Assembly (NCBI GenBank): GCA_026874595.1
Contig: CM049310.1
Span: 9,736,001 to 9,800,000 of the forward strand
Direction: 5' to 3'
Origin: Sipunculus nudus
Lineage: Eukaryota; Annelida; Sipuncula; Golfingiida; Sipunculidae
Length of the DNA stretch: 64,000 bases
The position numbers were made by a program, and so were the translations under genes. Position 1 is the stretch's first letter; every line of letters begins with the position of its first letter. Below are positions 47,300 through 59,880 of the stretch, in pieces. The notes beneath the pieces are model-generated. The model saw only the letters and a program-made list of their open reading frames with translations. It was not told the DNA's origin and made no database searches.

Positions 47300-49095
47300 A
47301 TCATCGATTTAATATACGGTTATTTTAACAACGATACTATCTAGAACATTTGAAACACAACAGTGGGTTTCTCAATTTTCCAAGTGAATTTCTTAAATAA
47401 AATCTGAAGTGTATAGGAAGATTTCAAAGAATATTTCTTTTTATCAAATTATCCTGCCTGCTACTACGATTCAATTGAATTATATTCTCCAGTATATATA
47501 ACCACCTGTATGTAACCAGGGAGTATTTATATTTTACAACCTTAATATGACCTTTGTTATGAAGCTCCCTGGATGACAGAAATGCAAATAGATAGCCCTT
47601 GACTATACAAGTAACCTTGAAAGGTTTTGTGTAAAGGAAATCAGTATTAGTCAGAATGGGGGAGAAAAGACAATTGGGTGGGGGTGGAGGTAACTCTGGA
47701 ATATCATATGGTAAATAATCATAAGTAAATAGTATTTTACCAAATAGATAAAGTAGCAATTAAATCTGTCAATGTCTGTCCATCTGTCTTAAACTAAAAG
47801 TTGTATTGTTGAAGTATTAACTAGCTGAGAAAACAATGAGCAGGGTTTGAAATTTGCAAAATTATCTGCTGGGTTCTAGTATGGGATATAATTAACCAGA
47901 CCTAAAGGATTTTAGTGGATTGATACCCACAGTTATCTGTGATGTTTGTAAACAGCCTGCCAGTATTACGGCATACAGGGCTTTGTATAAAGATTTTACT
48001 TATTATATTTTGTAATGTCTAAATCGATCCACAAAGGGCTGCTCACATGGGAATAAACTATATATAGTATATATAGACAATGTGATCATTCTTTATTGCT
48101 GAGCAAGTAAAACAATTTTATGATCATTGAGAAAACATAAGATTCAGGCCCTGTCAAAATACTCACTGGCCAAAGGAGCTGGTGCCAACCATGCAACTTG
48201 AATTTGCATGAACATTCCATAAACCTGCTGGCAAAATCTGGTGGTTTCACACTTATTTCAAGCCTTGCTGAGTATAGAGATTTGGGTGGGGGTGGGGGGG
48301 GGGGGGTCTTCAAGCTGGGGCCAGAAATTTAAAGTAGGTCTGTGTCAAGATGCAGTTACATGGTTTCATTTGTCTGTTTGTTTGTTAATTAAATAAATAA
48401 ATCATATGTTTGAAAGGTTCAATGATGGACTTTCAATTAATTTTTTAACATTTGTAAGGATGTTTATAGCATTTTCAGGGAATCTTTATAAATAAAAAGA
48501 GACTAATGAACATGTTTGTGTAAAAGATTTCATGAAAAGTAACAAACAAAAGTAGATTTATTTATGCTATCATTTTTTTTAAATCCACTTCTAAAATCAT
48601 AGAAAAACTTAGCTGCAGCTACATAATACTTGATGAAACTATTAGTCTACTACTTCTAGTAATTAAACTACTTGGGTCTTATTTCATTAATATTGCATCA
48701 CAAAAACAATCATGTGCACGTAATTCACCTTGACACAACTGTCATCAGCATAATTTAATGGATCAAGCTGTTCTTTACACAACATGAACACCTATGCCAT
48801 AAGTGTATTTATAGTCGCCCAATTATATTTTGGAAAATTATTCATTTAGCCACCATCCCTAAACAGCATTGTTGTAATCCTGAGGGGATGATTTTTCTCA
48901 GTTATAAAGAAGGTATACCGATGTGATAACTGATTAAAAAAATAGGTATTTAGTTCAGAGATACAAATAGTACAAACAATTGTAAGCATCCACAAAAAAT
49001 TCATGAAAAAAAATAGAAATTTTGATTGTTCAGTGTTTAAGAGCATTCATTGTTTAATGAATGCTCAATTAAATTCATAAACAGTGTTCCAAGAA
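47300..49095. other. Intergenic DNA, no gene seen
   Basis: AT-rich, with a G-run at 48288-48306. No splice-linked coding sequence. Confidence 0.5.
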
Positions 49096-49097
49096 GG

Positions 49098-50632
49098 AAC
49101 AAGTGACCCATGGGTCATGACGCTCAGCTGACTGGGAGGAAATTCACAAAAGGAAATTTTATCATCTGAATGGTAGTATATACCCATTCAACTGAAGCAT
49201 CAAACAGATATCAGATTAATCAACAGGCCAAAATTGTGTATGCATTTATATATCTCAAAAATAGAGAAAAAAACGTGTAAACTTTAAAAAAAATACAGGT
49301 GGCTCCACCAGTCTACAGAAACTAATAAAAGCAGTTTATGGTCAATATCCATGCAAAGAATCACGGTGATCTCTGCATTAGTTGATCAGATACTTCAGCT
49401 TTTGTATCAAATTTTCCATTATTCAGAGGGATACTTCGGAGTCCTATAGCTTGAAGGATATGGGTAACAGACCTAATTTTGGGTTTCCACAGATACTTTT
49501 CATGGGCCTCCTTGCATGACAAGAATGAAGATTCTAGGTCCAGTTGTTACAATTTGTGCTACTTAACAGATGACAGCATCCTTAAAGGTCTGAAAAATAG
49601 AGGAAAAAATTAGAAAAACTGAATAAAATATAGGTGGCACCACCAGTCTGCAGAAACTGATGAAACACTCCATAATCAATATCCATGCAAGGAATCATGG
49701 TGATCTCTGCATTAGTTGTTCAGATACTTCAGCTTTTGTATCAAATTGTTCATTATTCTGAGGGATACTTTGGAGTCCTATAGCTTGAAGGATATGGGTA
49801 ACAGAGACCTAAATTCTGGTTTTCATGGAGACTGTTCAGAGGTCTCTCAGTGTGTCAAGAATGAAGATTCTAGGTCCAGTCTTTACGATTTGTGCCCTGT
49901 TAACAGATGTTCACATTTTTAAAGGTTTCAAAAATAGAGAAAAAAATTTGTAAAAAATAGAAAAATAAAGGTGGCGCCACCAGTCTGCAGGAACTGATGA
50001 AACACTATGATCAATATGTATGCCAAAAAACATGACCATCAGTGATGTAGTTAATGAGATATTGAAGTTTTTGTATGAAATTTTTGACTATTCTGGAGGG
50101 TAATTTGGGGCCCCATAGCTCAAAGGATATGGGTAACAGAGACCTAATTTCAGGTTTTCATGGAGACTTTCATAGGTCTCTCAGTGTGTCAAGAATGAAG
50201 ATTTTAGGTCCAGTCTTTACGATTTGTGCCCTGTTAACAGATGTTCACATTTTTAAAGGTCTAAAAAATAGAGAAAAATTTGTAAAAAATAGAAAAATAC
50301 AGGTGGCGCCACCAGTCTGCAGGAACTGATGGAACATCTCATGATCAATATGTATGCAAAAAATCATGACCATCAGTGATGTAGTAAATGAGATATTGAA
50401 GTTTTTGTATGAAATTTTTGACTATTCTGGGGGGGTATGTGGGGCCCCATAGCTCAAAGGATATGCATAACAGAGACCTAATTTCTAGTTTCTTAGGAGA
50501 TATTTCATTGACCTCTCAGAATGTCAAGTTACAAGATTCTAGGTCCAGCGGTTACGATTTGTGCCTGGTTAACAGACGGATAGACCAGACAGACAGCTGG
50601 ACAGATGGACTTACAGTCAGCTGAGCTAAAAA
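49098..50632 (+). mobile_element. Modular dispersed element, copy 2 (1.5 kb)
   Basis: Head AACAAGTGACCCATGGGTCA then GCTCAGCTGACTGGGA; tail ACAGTCAGCTGAGC plus A's after an AGACAGACAGC-type tract. Inside are four units of about 335 bp (marker ATATGGGTAACAGA or variant at about 49459, 49794, 50128 and 50461), each with a GGTGGCGCCACC palindrome or variant. It resembles copy 1 without its 282-bp units. Confidence 0.8.
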
Positions 50633-50639
50633 TCACAAG

Positions 50640-51480
50640 TATTTCAGGGGCTTTCAGATTTATAAGTATTCTTTCTGTATGATGATGGTATAGCATTATT
50701 CTAATTTTGATCATTTTAAACTGAGCATTTAAAAGTACCTTGGTTAACTTCAATATGGATTATGATACAACAATAAGTACCCCTGTTGCCAAATTTTGTC
50801 ATAAATCATATTGTAAGCACTAAACTCAGCATTAGTTTGAACCAGCACTTACATTTCAATGCAGGATACAAGATTTTTAACTGCACACATAAGCATATCA
50901 TACCTAAATAAAAACTGAGTCTTGCAATAATTGTTTTAGATCTTAGTGAAAATGCACCTTATGTAAACATTTTAAAATACAAAGCAAGAAAAAGAGAAAA
51001 TTGTAAATAAATGATATTTTTATAAAAAAATTCATTTAATGGCAAATACGTTTTACATACACTGAAGCTCATAATTACTATTACATGTACTAGTGGTTCC
51101 TTGTGTAAGCTGCCCAGGCCATATAAATCACAAGTCATAAATGGATAATAGTACTGTTACTCTAAGTGGTGTATAAACTCTAAAGCTGACAGTTAATATA
51201 TTATTTATATCCATTATCTATTGTAGCCATGCATTAGCTGTTCAGCAAATCCTTTTAAAAAATTTGGAGAAAAGTAGGAATGAAAATTGAGAAAAAAGTA
51301 GGACAAAAAGTATGTACCACAATAGAAGTAGGAGAATATACTGGAATAATAGCACACATGTACCAACCTTGTTCATGCTCATTCATGATAAACACATGTA
51401 GGCTCCACAAAGTGATACAATTTAGAACATTTTTAAACAAGTTGTATACAGTGCTCAATATATATAGACACATATATTCA
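50640..51480. other. Intergenic DNA, no gene seen
   Basis: AT-rich sequence without recognised features. Confidence 0.5.
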
Positions 51481-51599
51481 TACATATATATATTATTTAT
51501 ATATATATATTTTTTTACATATATATATATATATTTATATATATATATATTTATACATATATATTATATATATATAAATATATATATATACATACATAG

Positions 51600-51675
<76 letters not shown>

Positions 51676-51966
51676 GGGCCATAGACGACCCAAATGGCAG
51701 GGGGCAATAAGTGGATTTTAGGGGGAAATCCCCGACAGGGGGAGGGTGTGTGGAAAATTTTGGAAAACCTGTATGTATATCACTGCATTCTGGTGCATTT
51801 TTGCTGTCATTTATTGGTCAATGCTTACTCAGTAAAACAGTACCTCCTTGTTATGAGATTCTTATTTGTCTGGCAATGGACGCATTTTGACACAGAATAT
51901 CAAATTTGGCTGCGGCCATGTATATATGGTACTCCAAGTATAGGGGGCGCAAAGCTCCAAAGCGGA

Positions 51967-52027
<61 letters not shown>

Positions 52028-52080
52028 ATATATATATATATATATATATACACTATATGCAAATACTCAATAATAAAAAT

Positions 52081-52126
<46 letters not shown>

Positions 52127-52135
52127 CTATATGCA
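51480..52135. repeat. Cluster of (TA)n tracts
   Basis: Long (TA)n runs at about 51484-51675, 51969-52050 and 52081-52127, partly interrupted. CACTATATGCAAATACTCAATAA or near copies follow the last two runs, so a TA-plus-flank unit is duplicated. Long frames here are artefacts. Confidence 0.85.
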
Positions 52136-52179
52136 AATACTCAATAAAAAAAAATAGTGGATGTTTTTATATCCATGAA

Positions 52180-52222
52180 TTTGTTGGGGGGGGGGGCCCG
52201 GCCCCCGCGGGCCCCCCCGGTT
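52180..52222. repeat. G-run followed by C-rich run
   Basis: A G-run passes into GCCCGGCCCCCGCGGGCCCC, an abrupt GC island in AT-rich DNA. Sequencing or assembly error is possible here. Confidence 0.5.
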
Positions 52223-53006
52223 TCGCTGCCTATGTGTATGCAGGTTACAGTTTGATCACATGAACAGTGATGAAGCAAAAAAAATGTTTGGAACTATATC
52301 AACTGCTTAATGCTTAATTCATCTTGTCATATCCTGGTAGACTTATAACCTTTAATACAAGGTTTTCCATATGATACTATTAAAAAACTAAAAAGGTAAA
52401 GTTTATCTGTCTATTACACAGGTTTATTACAGTCTGAATTTATTTCATTTTAAGTGTACTAATTCTTGTGAGAGATCAGTTGGCATCACTTGCTTTTTCA
52501 TGCCAGCCCTTTTACTGATGTTGCGTTTCTGTCTGCGAGGGTTTCAAATTCGCAATATTTGTGAAAGAGGAATTATCGCCAAAAAATTCTTCAATAAGAG
52601 GTCCCATGGTCGAAGGCAAAGTTGAAAAGTAAAAGACTGAAACAATGAAAAAAAAAAATATTGTGTATGTTCAAAGATTGATATTTTAAATGATATCATT
52701 TCTTTCCAACATTTTTTTAATAAGATGTACATAATATTTGATACAATAAATTCACATAATAATGGCTATACTCTGTATATAGGTCTTTTGTATTGTGAGA
52801 TCCTGAAAATGGAACCCTCACAAATACTTTAAAAGTGAAAATCACGAAAATTTAAACCCCGCAAATATGACGCCAACCACAGTATACTATTGTGCTTCTA
52901 TCTATAGATCTAGAAATGCAGCTTATTTGGAACAAGCATAAATTATTTGACTGGTTTTACACATTGAGTCTGGCCATGATTACAAAGGCCTATGACCTCT
53001 GTAGGT

Positions 53007-53900
53007 TTACATTAACTTTGCTGAATTCCAAGCAGTGCCATTGTTCGATAGTTTTATCCATGGCATAGGAAAAATAAAATGGACCAGCCAGTTAGGTCCC
53101 AGAGCCTCCCTGTAATTCTTCAGAAAGTTTAATGTTCTGTAAGTATTAACATTATTGAGATATTCATGGGTGGTGACACCTAGTGCCATAATGAAGAACT
53201 GCCAGCACATCAACCCGGCAGCACCAATCCCTGACATAGCACAAAGATAACCTTGAACTAGCAAACATAGGAAACCAAATGTCTGGTAACCACAGATCCA
53301 CTGCACCACAGTTACTGGCAGGAAATAATCATAGATATGATAAGCAGATTCTGTATGGTACGTTTTTACAAAGTACTGATACATACAGTACATTACAAAT
53401 GCAGCAGCCACTGAACAGTGAAAACAAAACGTCACAAAAAAACGCTGATTGTGAAATCCGACACAGCTTCCTGTGAAGAAACAGTGGTGGTCCCTCTTCA
53501 TAACACAACTCTGGCAGAGTGGACAATGATGTGAACGAGGTGGTGCATTATGGTTGCAATCAATGCATTTTTTCCATGAAGCATCTGGAAGCATGTCTAG
53601 TAATCCATTGCTTTTATACAAACTATCACATGTTGAAAGGAAGTACAGGTTTACCATGATTAACAGGTACATAATTGTCACAACAACTCGTCGTGAAAAA
53701 AGTAAACTTGGATCTTCAGCATAGGCTACTGGTGTTGTCACAAATAGTGCTGTTGTCAGCAGAATGGTCGCCATAACAAAAAAATACATCATGCCACAAA
53801 AATTCATGGCCTTCAGACTTTGTGGGGTTAAATTTTTCTTCATTTCTGGACTCATATTCTCAAGGGGGCTCTTCTTCATTTTCTGTATCAGGGACTCCAT
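53007..53900 (-). CDS. ZDHHC24-like: ZDHHC24-like DHHC palmitoyltransferase, 297 aa, single coding exon
   Basis: Family role: DHHC enzymes transfer palmitate from acyl-CoA to cysteines of target proteins at ER, Golgi or plasma membranes. Seen, numbered from the ATG at 53900: a first membrane segment about 32-54 and a second about 72-89; the Cys-rich domain 112-140 (CIDCNHNAPPRSHHCPLCQS onward); the catalytic DHHC at 137-140 followed by CVGFHNQRFF; membrane segments about 152-177 and 205-243; TTHE, matching the TTxE motif, at 243-246; and LGPNW near the end, as in ZDHHC24. The stop is at 53009-53007. An upstream open stretch has no ATG and lies in repeat DNA; an acceptor (GATCTACAG) at 53912-53911 suggests a spliced 5' UTR exon further up, not found. 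Substrates are unknown. Confidence 0.92.
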   Translation of the reverse strand: MESLIQKMKKSPLENMSPEMKKNLTPQSLKAMNFCGMMYFFVMATILLTTALFVTTPVAYAEDPSLLFSRRVVVTIMYLLIMVNLYFLSTCDSLYKSNGLLDMLPDASWKKCIDCNHNAPPRSHHCPLCQSCVMKRDHHCFFTGSCVGFHNQRFFVTFCFHCSVAAAFVMYCMYQYFVKTYHTESAYHIYDYFLPVTVVQWICGYQTFGFLCLLVQGYLCAMSGIGAAGLMCWQFFIMALGVTTHEYLNNVNTYRTLNFLKNYREALGPNWLVHFIFPMPWIKLSNNGTAWNSAKLM

Positions 53901-53944
53901 TTTGATGTGCCTGTAGATCCCAATATCAGGAGAAATGGTACTAC

Positions 53945-54105
53945 AGTGAAACCTATGAAATAAGACCACCCGTGACACTGACTGAAAGTGGTCTTATTAG
54001 ACAGTTCAGTTATAACCAATGTTAATGTTGTCAGTTCTCTCAAGAGTGGACTTAATAGGCAGGTGGCCTTATTAGACAGATGGTCTTTCAGACAGGTTCC
54101 ACTGT
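53945..54105 (+). repeat. Dispersed repeat (second GTGGTCTTATTAGACAG copy)
   Basis: Same repeat as at 840-1065. It lies immediately upstream of the ZDHHC24-like coding exon and accounts for the extra open frame before its ATG. Confidence 0.6.
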
Positions 54106-54558
54106 ATTTGGAAATGTGATCAATGATGATTGCAAGGTTTATTCAGATACTGGCGTTGTTGTATTATCCAAGTGCCTTGGTGAAAACCTGCTATTGTATG
54201 TTGTTCTTGAAATGAATAATTCAACAGTACTTGATTGGAATGGTGCCCCAGACTGGGTTTCATACCTGCAAAGGAAAATGAAAATCATTATACACTAATA
54301 CTGGATTATTAAACTTTTCAAGTAACTATTTCACTGATTTTAATAGACCTATGAATTATGATTTTTGAAGCAGTTTTTTTTTTCATTCCAGATTTAATAA
54401 AAAATCTAAGCAAATTGTGTCAAGAACTCTTCCAAGTGTTTTTAGAGAACAGTGTATGGAGGGGTACATGTATGTACATGTGCAGTGTTCAGCCCCTTTA
54501 AATCACCATTGTTTGAAGTCACACGGATGCTACCCTACTCAAGCAGCGGTTATACATT

Positions 54559-54927
54559 GCAGTCATCCCAGACATCATTTTGTGTTACCGCTGCCTGATA
54601 TAGCAAGGTTCTCTGGGTAGGAATACCAGGGTGCGCACAGAGCACAGAATTGTAATCAGACCACTGACTGATAGCATGGTACTGCATTGTGCATCCAGCC
54701 CAAATTTATACATGCAACACACGCTCTTGTTGGTGTGTTAACACCTGTTTTGGCATAGGGCTAAGGATTAGACCAATAAGAGCTTGTCCCCTGGTCTAAT
54801 CAAACCAAAGAGAGCAGGTGTCACATGTTTAAAATTTTGACTGGATACACAATGCAATACTATGCTTTCAGTGGTCTGATTACCATACCAAGCAGCAGTT
54901 ACATTAAACAATGTCTGGGATGACTGC
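54559..54927. repeat. Fold-back sequence of about 370 bp
   Basis: GCAGTCATCCCAGACAT (54559-54575) is perfectly inverted at 54911-54927. Moving inward, GTAATCAGACCACTGA, GCATTGTG with ATCCAG, and GATTAGACC also have inverted partners. The arms are imperfect with small bulges; the centre is near 54785. It lies about 0.65 kb upstream of the ZDHHC24-like coding exon. Confidence 0.85.
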
Positions 54928-54999
54928 AAAGTGGCTGTGTGAGGAGCGTACACAGATACACATACACACACTGTAGTGGTAAAACACTGCATTCTCCTT

Positions 55000-56830
55000 T
55001 CACATGACCTCTGCTCACTTTAGCAGGGTCTGCTGGGTTGTACCAGTAGACAGCTACCACATGGCCTAGCATTTAATTAGATCTGTGAGATACAGCTATG
55101 TTGATTTGGCAGGCCGTATGCAGAAGCAGGTTGTGAGCAGCAGAAATTGCAGAATCTGATATAAATTCACAAGGAATATTTACTAGTGTGGTGGTAAAAC
55201 AGTTCCACAGCCACCTTAACAAATGTGGTAAGCAAATCAATTACTACAACTCAGAATTCTGTTTTTTTTCTTTATTTCATTAGGCATTTTCCATCCTGTG
55301 GGGCAAATAAATGTTACTGAATAGGGAACATAACTGGAGTAAAAATTAAACGGAGTGAACATAGAACAGGTGCGACACTAAATTAGTAAAACAGACTCAG
55401 GCCTATATATATAAAAATGATTGATTGTACAAACGGACGGATATCAACGACTAGATTACAGGTAATGTTATCTCATCCCAAGCCGCCTAATTCCGTTTTG
55501 CTCTGCTACTCTATATCACAGTTGTGGATTCCACAACAACAGGTAATGAAGAAAGAAGAAGAAATAAGCAGTGAAATAGAGATCAAAGCAACTCTATAAT
55601 TTTGTTACAACTGGTATTACACCTTTTTTTAAATCATACCAATAAAATTTTAGTATACTGCAAACCTTGATCTGCAAGCTGTGATTTAGCTACAGGCCTG
55701 TAACACAAACAAATCTTGTTTAGCATTACAGTCCCTTAGGTGGAGAGTTTACCCAATAAAGTTTAGTCAGATCTGACCAAAGTGGTTCAGATCACAATAT
55801 TCTGTGTTAAACATGCAGACTTGCAACAACCCCTACATATTACACGTAATACAGTTGTGTTTACTCAGTTGAGATATAAATTATTACTTAATGTTCAGTA
55901 TGTATGAAAATATTGGCACTTACTCTCAAGAAAATCAGGCAATGGATACCTCCATCAACTATTATTTACAGCCTAGCAAGGCATGCTGGGAAGGTTTTGG
56001 AGGATCTGTTCTTGAGCAACGTCATGGAGATCTATGAGGGAATCGCTATTTATAAGGTGTTTTTAGGTAATTTGCATTGACCCCCTTCCTAAATTGCTTA
56101 AGATTCCTGTTTGGGGATTGCATCAAAATAGTGGTGAAAATCTCCCCCACTGATAATTGGACTCCGTTTCAAATGGAGGCTGAATGTTCGGGCTAGCTGT
56201 GTGCTTATTGCTGAATCCACAACTGTGGAGAAAGAGACGAGTGAATCGGGATAATCTGTGATCCACCTAAACGCAGCTCAATGCTAAAGCCAGTAAAGGG
56301 CATTGGTGATTCAATTCAGGGGGCCCCATATGCACGCATATCTTTTTGTTGTTCTAATTTAAGTTATTATTTAATTGGCTTCATGCAAAACTTATTGTGA
56401 CCATGATTTTTCTTATGGTTGCCAAAAGCAAAGAGGTGAATTGCAGTGAAAAAAAATGTGTCTGTTAAATGTAACGGGAATGGGGGTGGGGTTTCATGGA
56501 TCATTCTTCATCTCAAGTAAAACTTCATAAATTCAAGTTCTGGTACGTTCTTCATGTTTTGCTGTATTACCGTTTTTTCTTCCGACAGCTGAACTTAGTT
56601 CAGTCATTCAGCTAAGCTGTGCTTTGATTCCTTTCTGTCCTATCTTAACAAATCTGGCCTTGAACACTGATGACAGGAGCATCAAACGATCAAGCGTGCG
56701 GTTGTCAAGTCCAGGCGTGTTAGGTTGGTCATTTTGTTGTTTACCAATGACACACGGGATATGGCGACATCTATTGGCACTATCTCACAACTACATCAAA
56801 ACCTTTTTCCTGAGGTAAGAAAAAGAGATT
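55000..56830. other. Intergenic DNA, no gene supported
   Basis: Mixed composition. Short open frames with nearby donor-like sites (for example near 56761-56815) lack any recognised domain or partner exon. Confidence 0.45.
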
Positions 56831-56831
56831 A

Positions 56832-58804
56832 CCGTAATTGACGTAATAAGCGCCCCGGGCGCTTTCAAAATTAAATTTTTCCAAATATTTTTATATCCTA
56901 ATAAGCGCCCCTCCCCAACCCATATCTGCCAACTTCCAAAGTGCGTTACGATCCTCTAATTTAACACTGCCGCTTGTGTACACGTGTTAGACTTCACAGC
57001 ACATTCAGGACAATTAAGTATAACCAACGATCTTTTAACGATGGTTGTGTGAAGTTTTAAAAAATGATAACTTATCCAAGTGATACCGATTTGCAGACGA
57101 TTTTATTTTGTGTTGTAAGAGAGAATTGTATGATTGACTGCAGTTCGAGGTTGCAGAATAGATGAACTCTTTAATAAAAGTCACCGCCTTATAAGGTTGT
57201 GGAATATATTAAATGTTCATGTAAAGGTATGTTATACAGTATTTATTTGAAAGATGAAAAAATATAACACGGGACGTCGGTGCCCCGATTATGTAAGTCA
57301 CTTTGCGCAAATACCTTTGACTGCTGAGCCGATGTATGACATGGAATGGCATCGCCAATAATTGTCCTTTTGGGCCTCCGTTATGCATGATATTACATGC
57401 AAAAGATTTTTTTAATGAAAGCTGAAATACTGGCACTCCGAATCCAGCGTTTTATATTAACTTCAGTGCGTATACGCACCAAATCCGGGGTTTTGTTTTA
57501 AAATTGTGAGGAAATTCGTCATATTTATATCACGCGGAAACACGGTCCCGTTATAATACATTAATTTCTTGATGTAGTTCAGTAATACAAGCTTGACAAA
57601 CATTGAATTTCGCGTCACCTGAGGAAAGGCCGCTTCATATTTATAATTATAACGCGCTACTGGTTGTATATTAATCGAGGTGGCATGTACGAGTCTCCGT
57701 GTATGTCAGTGTGCAAGCCGGCTGACAGCTTCCGCATTCACTGGATTCGTGAACATTTTACGCGGTAAATACGGCACCAAGTGAAAAAATCATTCTTGTT
57801 TTAATATGCATATTACATGTTACTGGACGGCATTTAGCCGAGTAGGCTAATAAGTTCACAGCATCCCTTGCGCGAGCGCTGTTTTCACACAAATTAACCC
57901 AGCGCTCTGAGATCTTGAGCAAATGCGCAAATGGGTAAGCCAAGTACGCTCTCAGCGCCATAAACAATTATATCACTGCATTCATGTTTTAAGTGAATTG
58001 CCAAGATGTTTTTTTTTTTGCAAAAAAAAAAATACATTACAATTTATATATTTTAGGACTGGGAATTCCGTTTCGGTCTGTCAGTTCCGCGATTCCGTCC
58101 GCAGAAAATCATTGGCTTTACTGTCAGAAGGGCTTTCATATATTGATTCAGTTAAAATCCCTGTGTCAATGCGGCAAGGGCAAATCTTCTCTAAACAATT
58201 ATGTGCACATGTAAATCTGATGTATAAACGATAATTTAAAACAAAAACAAAGCATTGTAATGTTCTTTATTGAATGTATATTACCACCACACGGACATGA
58301 TCACCGATATTCACGGCGTCCAGTTCGACCGACGTAATAATGCTGATTGCCGTAAATTATCCTTGGTGGCCCCGAGGACGCTAAAAAACTTGTACCCGTT
58401 TATAAGACAGCCGCCCTTCTTTGCCAAATATTTTTAGGATAAAATTTATTGTCCTGTACACGAGCAAATACGGTAAGTATATATATTTCATTGCATAATA
58501 CATCCACATACCTAAATTCAGGTCACCCGATCAGCATGGCCGGCCTTCACGGACACGGTCAGTTATTGTTATCTAGGACACACTTGACCACTGATAATAA
58601 TATTAGATGATAAAGCCTAACGGAGATAGAGTATAAACTGGCGCTAACTTTTAAGCTTGGCGGTGAGAAATGAAAGCATTACGTTGCCCATTTTATATGG
58701 CTAGGGAGAAAAATGAGGTCAGGATGGCTCATCCCTTAGTTTTCTAAAAGTGAAAGGGTGGGGAGCGCTTATTACAGGAGGGGCGCTTATTACGTCAATT
58801 ACGG
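56832..58804. mobile_element. TIR element, 1973 bp, 25-bp perfect inverted ends, TA duplication
   Basis: Left end begins CCGTAATTGACGTAATAAGC and continues GCCCC; the right end is its exact reverse complement. TA flanks both sides (56830-56831, 58805-58806). The AATAAGCGCCCCTCCCC text recurs inside the left end (about 56890) and, inverted, inside the right end (58758-58774). A TA duplication fits Tc1/mariner-type or other TA-targeting elements. No transposase was recognised, so it is probably non-autonomous. Confidence 0.88.
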
Positions 58805-58922
58805 TATATACATTTTAACTTAAAGTTTTCATGACATAGAACACATTTTCCTAATATTTTACTAATCCAAAAAGAAAAAAAAAACCAAAGAAACACGAAA
58901 AAATTTAAAATATTGACAAATT

Positions 58923-58985
58923 AGCAGGGACGGATCCAGAATCACAAAAAAGGCCGGAGGGGGGGGGGGGGGATGCAACAAGTGT
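58923..58985 (+). repeat. CAGGGACGGATCCAGAAT element edge with G-run
   Basis: Same family of edge as at 14654 (CAGGGGCGGATCCAGGAT), again followed by a G-run. Confidence 0.45.
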
Positions 58986-59574
58986 GCAAGGAGTGCTGAA
59001 CAGTATTTTTAGTTTTTTTAAAAAATGCGAGACAAAAAGTCTGATGACCATATTCTGTATTTTATTCATATTGTCCAATTTGCTGTATCTTTCCGGTCGA
59101 AGGTGCGTGTGTTGGGGGGGGGGGGGGGTATTTATATGTATGTAGCTGTTCCTTTGGTCCTTCTAATCACACCTTAATTTCACCTCTTTGTGGGCCTATG
59201 TATACCTATTCTTGTAGATAAGTCATGTTTTCTCCTGTGTTTATCTGTTTAACTTTCCCACATAGACATGTAGACAAATACACAATGTTAACATGTTCAA
59301 GGAGACTTTGTAATATCATTAAACAAATATAGGCATACTACCTTGGTAGAACTCGAAAGGATGCGTATTTCAAAGACAATGGCCGCTCTGTGGATCTTTA
59401 TACACTCCTGATTTTTTTTTTTTTTTTTTGCAAATTTAAAATGAAATGGTGCAATCTGTTGGCAATTAAGGAAATTTAAAAAGAGTTATTTGAATTAATT
59501 TAAGAAATCTTTTCCCAAGTTGATTTTTAAATTAATTATTTTATTTTGTTATTGTTTCGGGGGAGGGAGTTCTG

Positions 59575-59880
59575 CAACGTGATTCCCCATGCACCTTCGG
59601 AGCGGTCTCACCATCTCTTATGTCCCATGTCCTGAGGAAAAGTCTTTTCTTAATAGTGTTGTAAAATTGGTTTATGGAATTGTTATAGGTCTCACCATCT
59701 CTTATGTCCCATTTTCTGAGGGAGGAAAAGTCTTTTCTTAATAGTGTTGTAAAAGTGGTTTATGGAATTGTTATAGGAACAGTCCCTTCCCATGTTTGAT
59801 CAGCTCGGGTGTGATGCCGTCGTTGCCAGGAGCTCTGCAACATGACTGCCTTTCCGGGTTCTTCCACTGCAGGAAGATCC
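59575..59880 (-). pseudogene. Degenerate non-LTR reverse-transcriptase fragment
   Basis: The minus strand at 59832-59785 encodes APGNDGITPELIKHGK, which matches the start of the RT fingers region of non-LTR retrotransposons (KAPGxDGIxxELLK pattern). Upstream, in another frame, is DLPAVEEPGKAV, a typical preceding segment, so there is a frameshift or deletion between them. Downstream are stops and a duplicated segment containing FPQDMGHKRW or FLPQKMGHKRW, reminiscent of the VPQDM motif. Clearly non-functional. Confidence 0.75.
59607..59777. repeat. Tandem duplication of about 85 bp inside the RT fragment
   Basis: CTCACCATCTCTTATGTCCC through GGAATTGTTATAGG occurs twice in succession (first copy to about 59688, second to 59777), the second with a few extra bases after TCTGAGG. 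Confidence 0.9.

Noticed and set aside
51694-52263. 189-residue open frame on the plus strand
   Set aside because: Most of it is Tyr-Ile from (TA)n and Gly/Pro from the G/C runs.
53901-53978. Extension of the ZDHHC24-like protein upstream of 53900
   Set aside because: The extension has no ATG, crosses a good splice acceptor, and its far end is a dispersed repeat also found at 840-1065.
56761-56818. ATGGCGACATC with an open frame to a GTAAGA donor, a possible first coding exon
   Set aside because: No recognised peptide and no partner exon found; kept only as a note.
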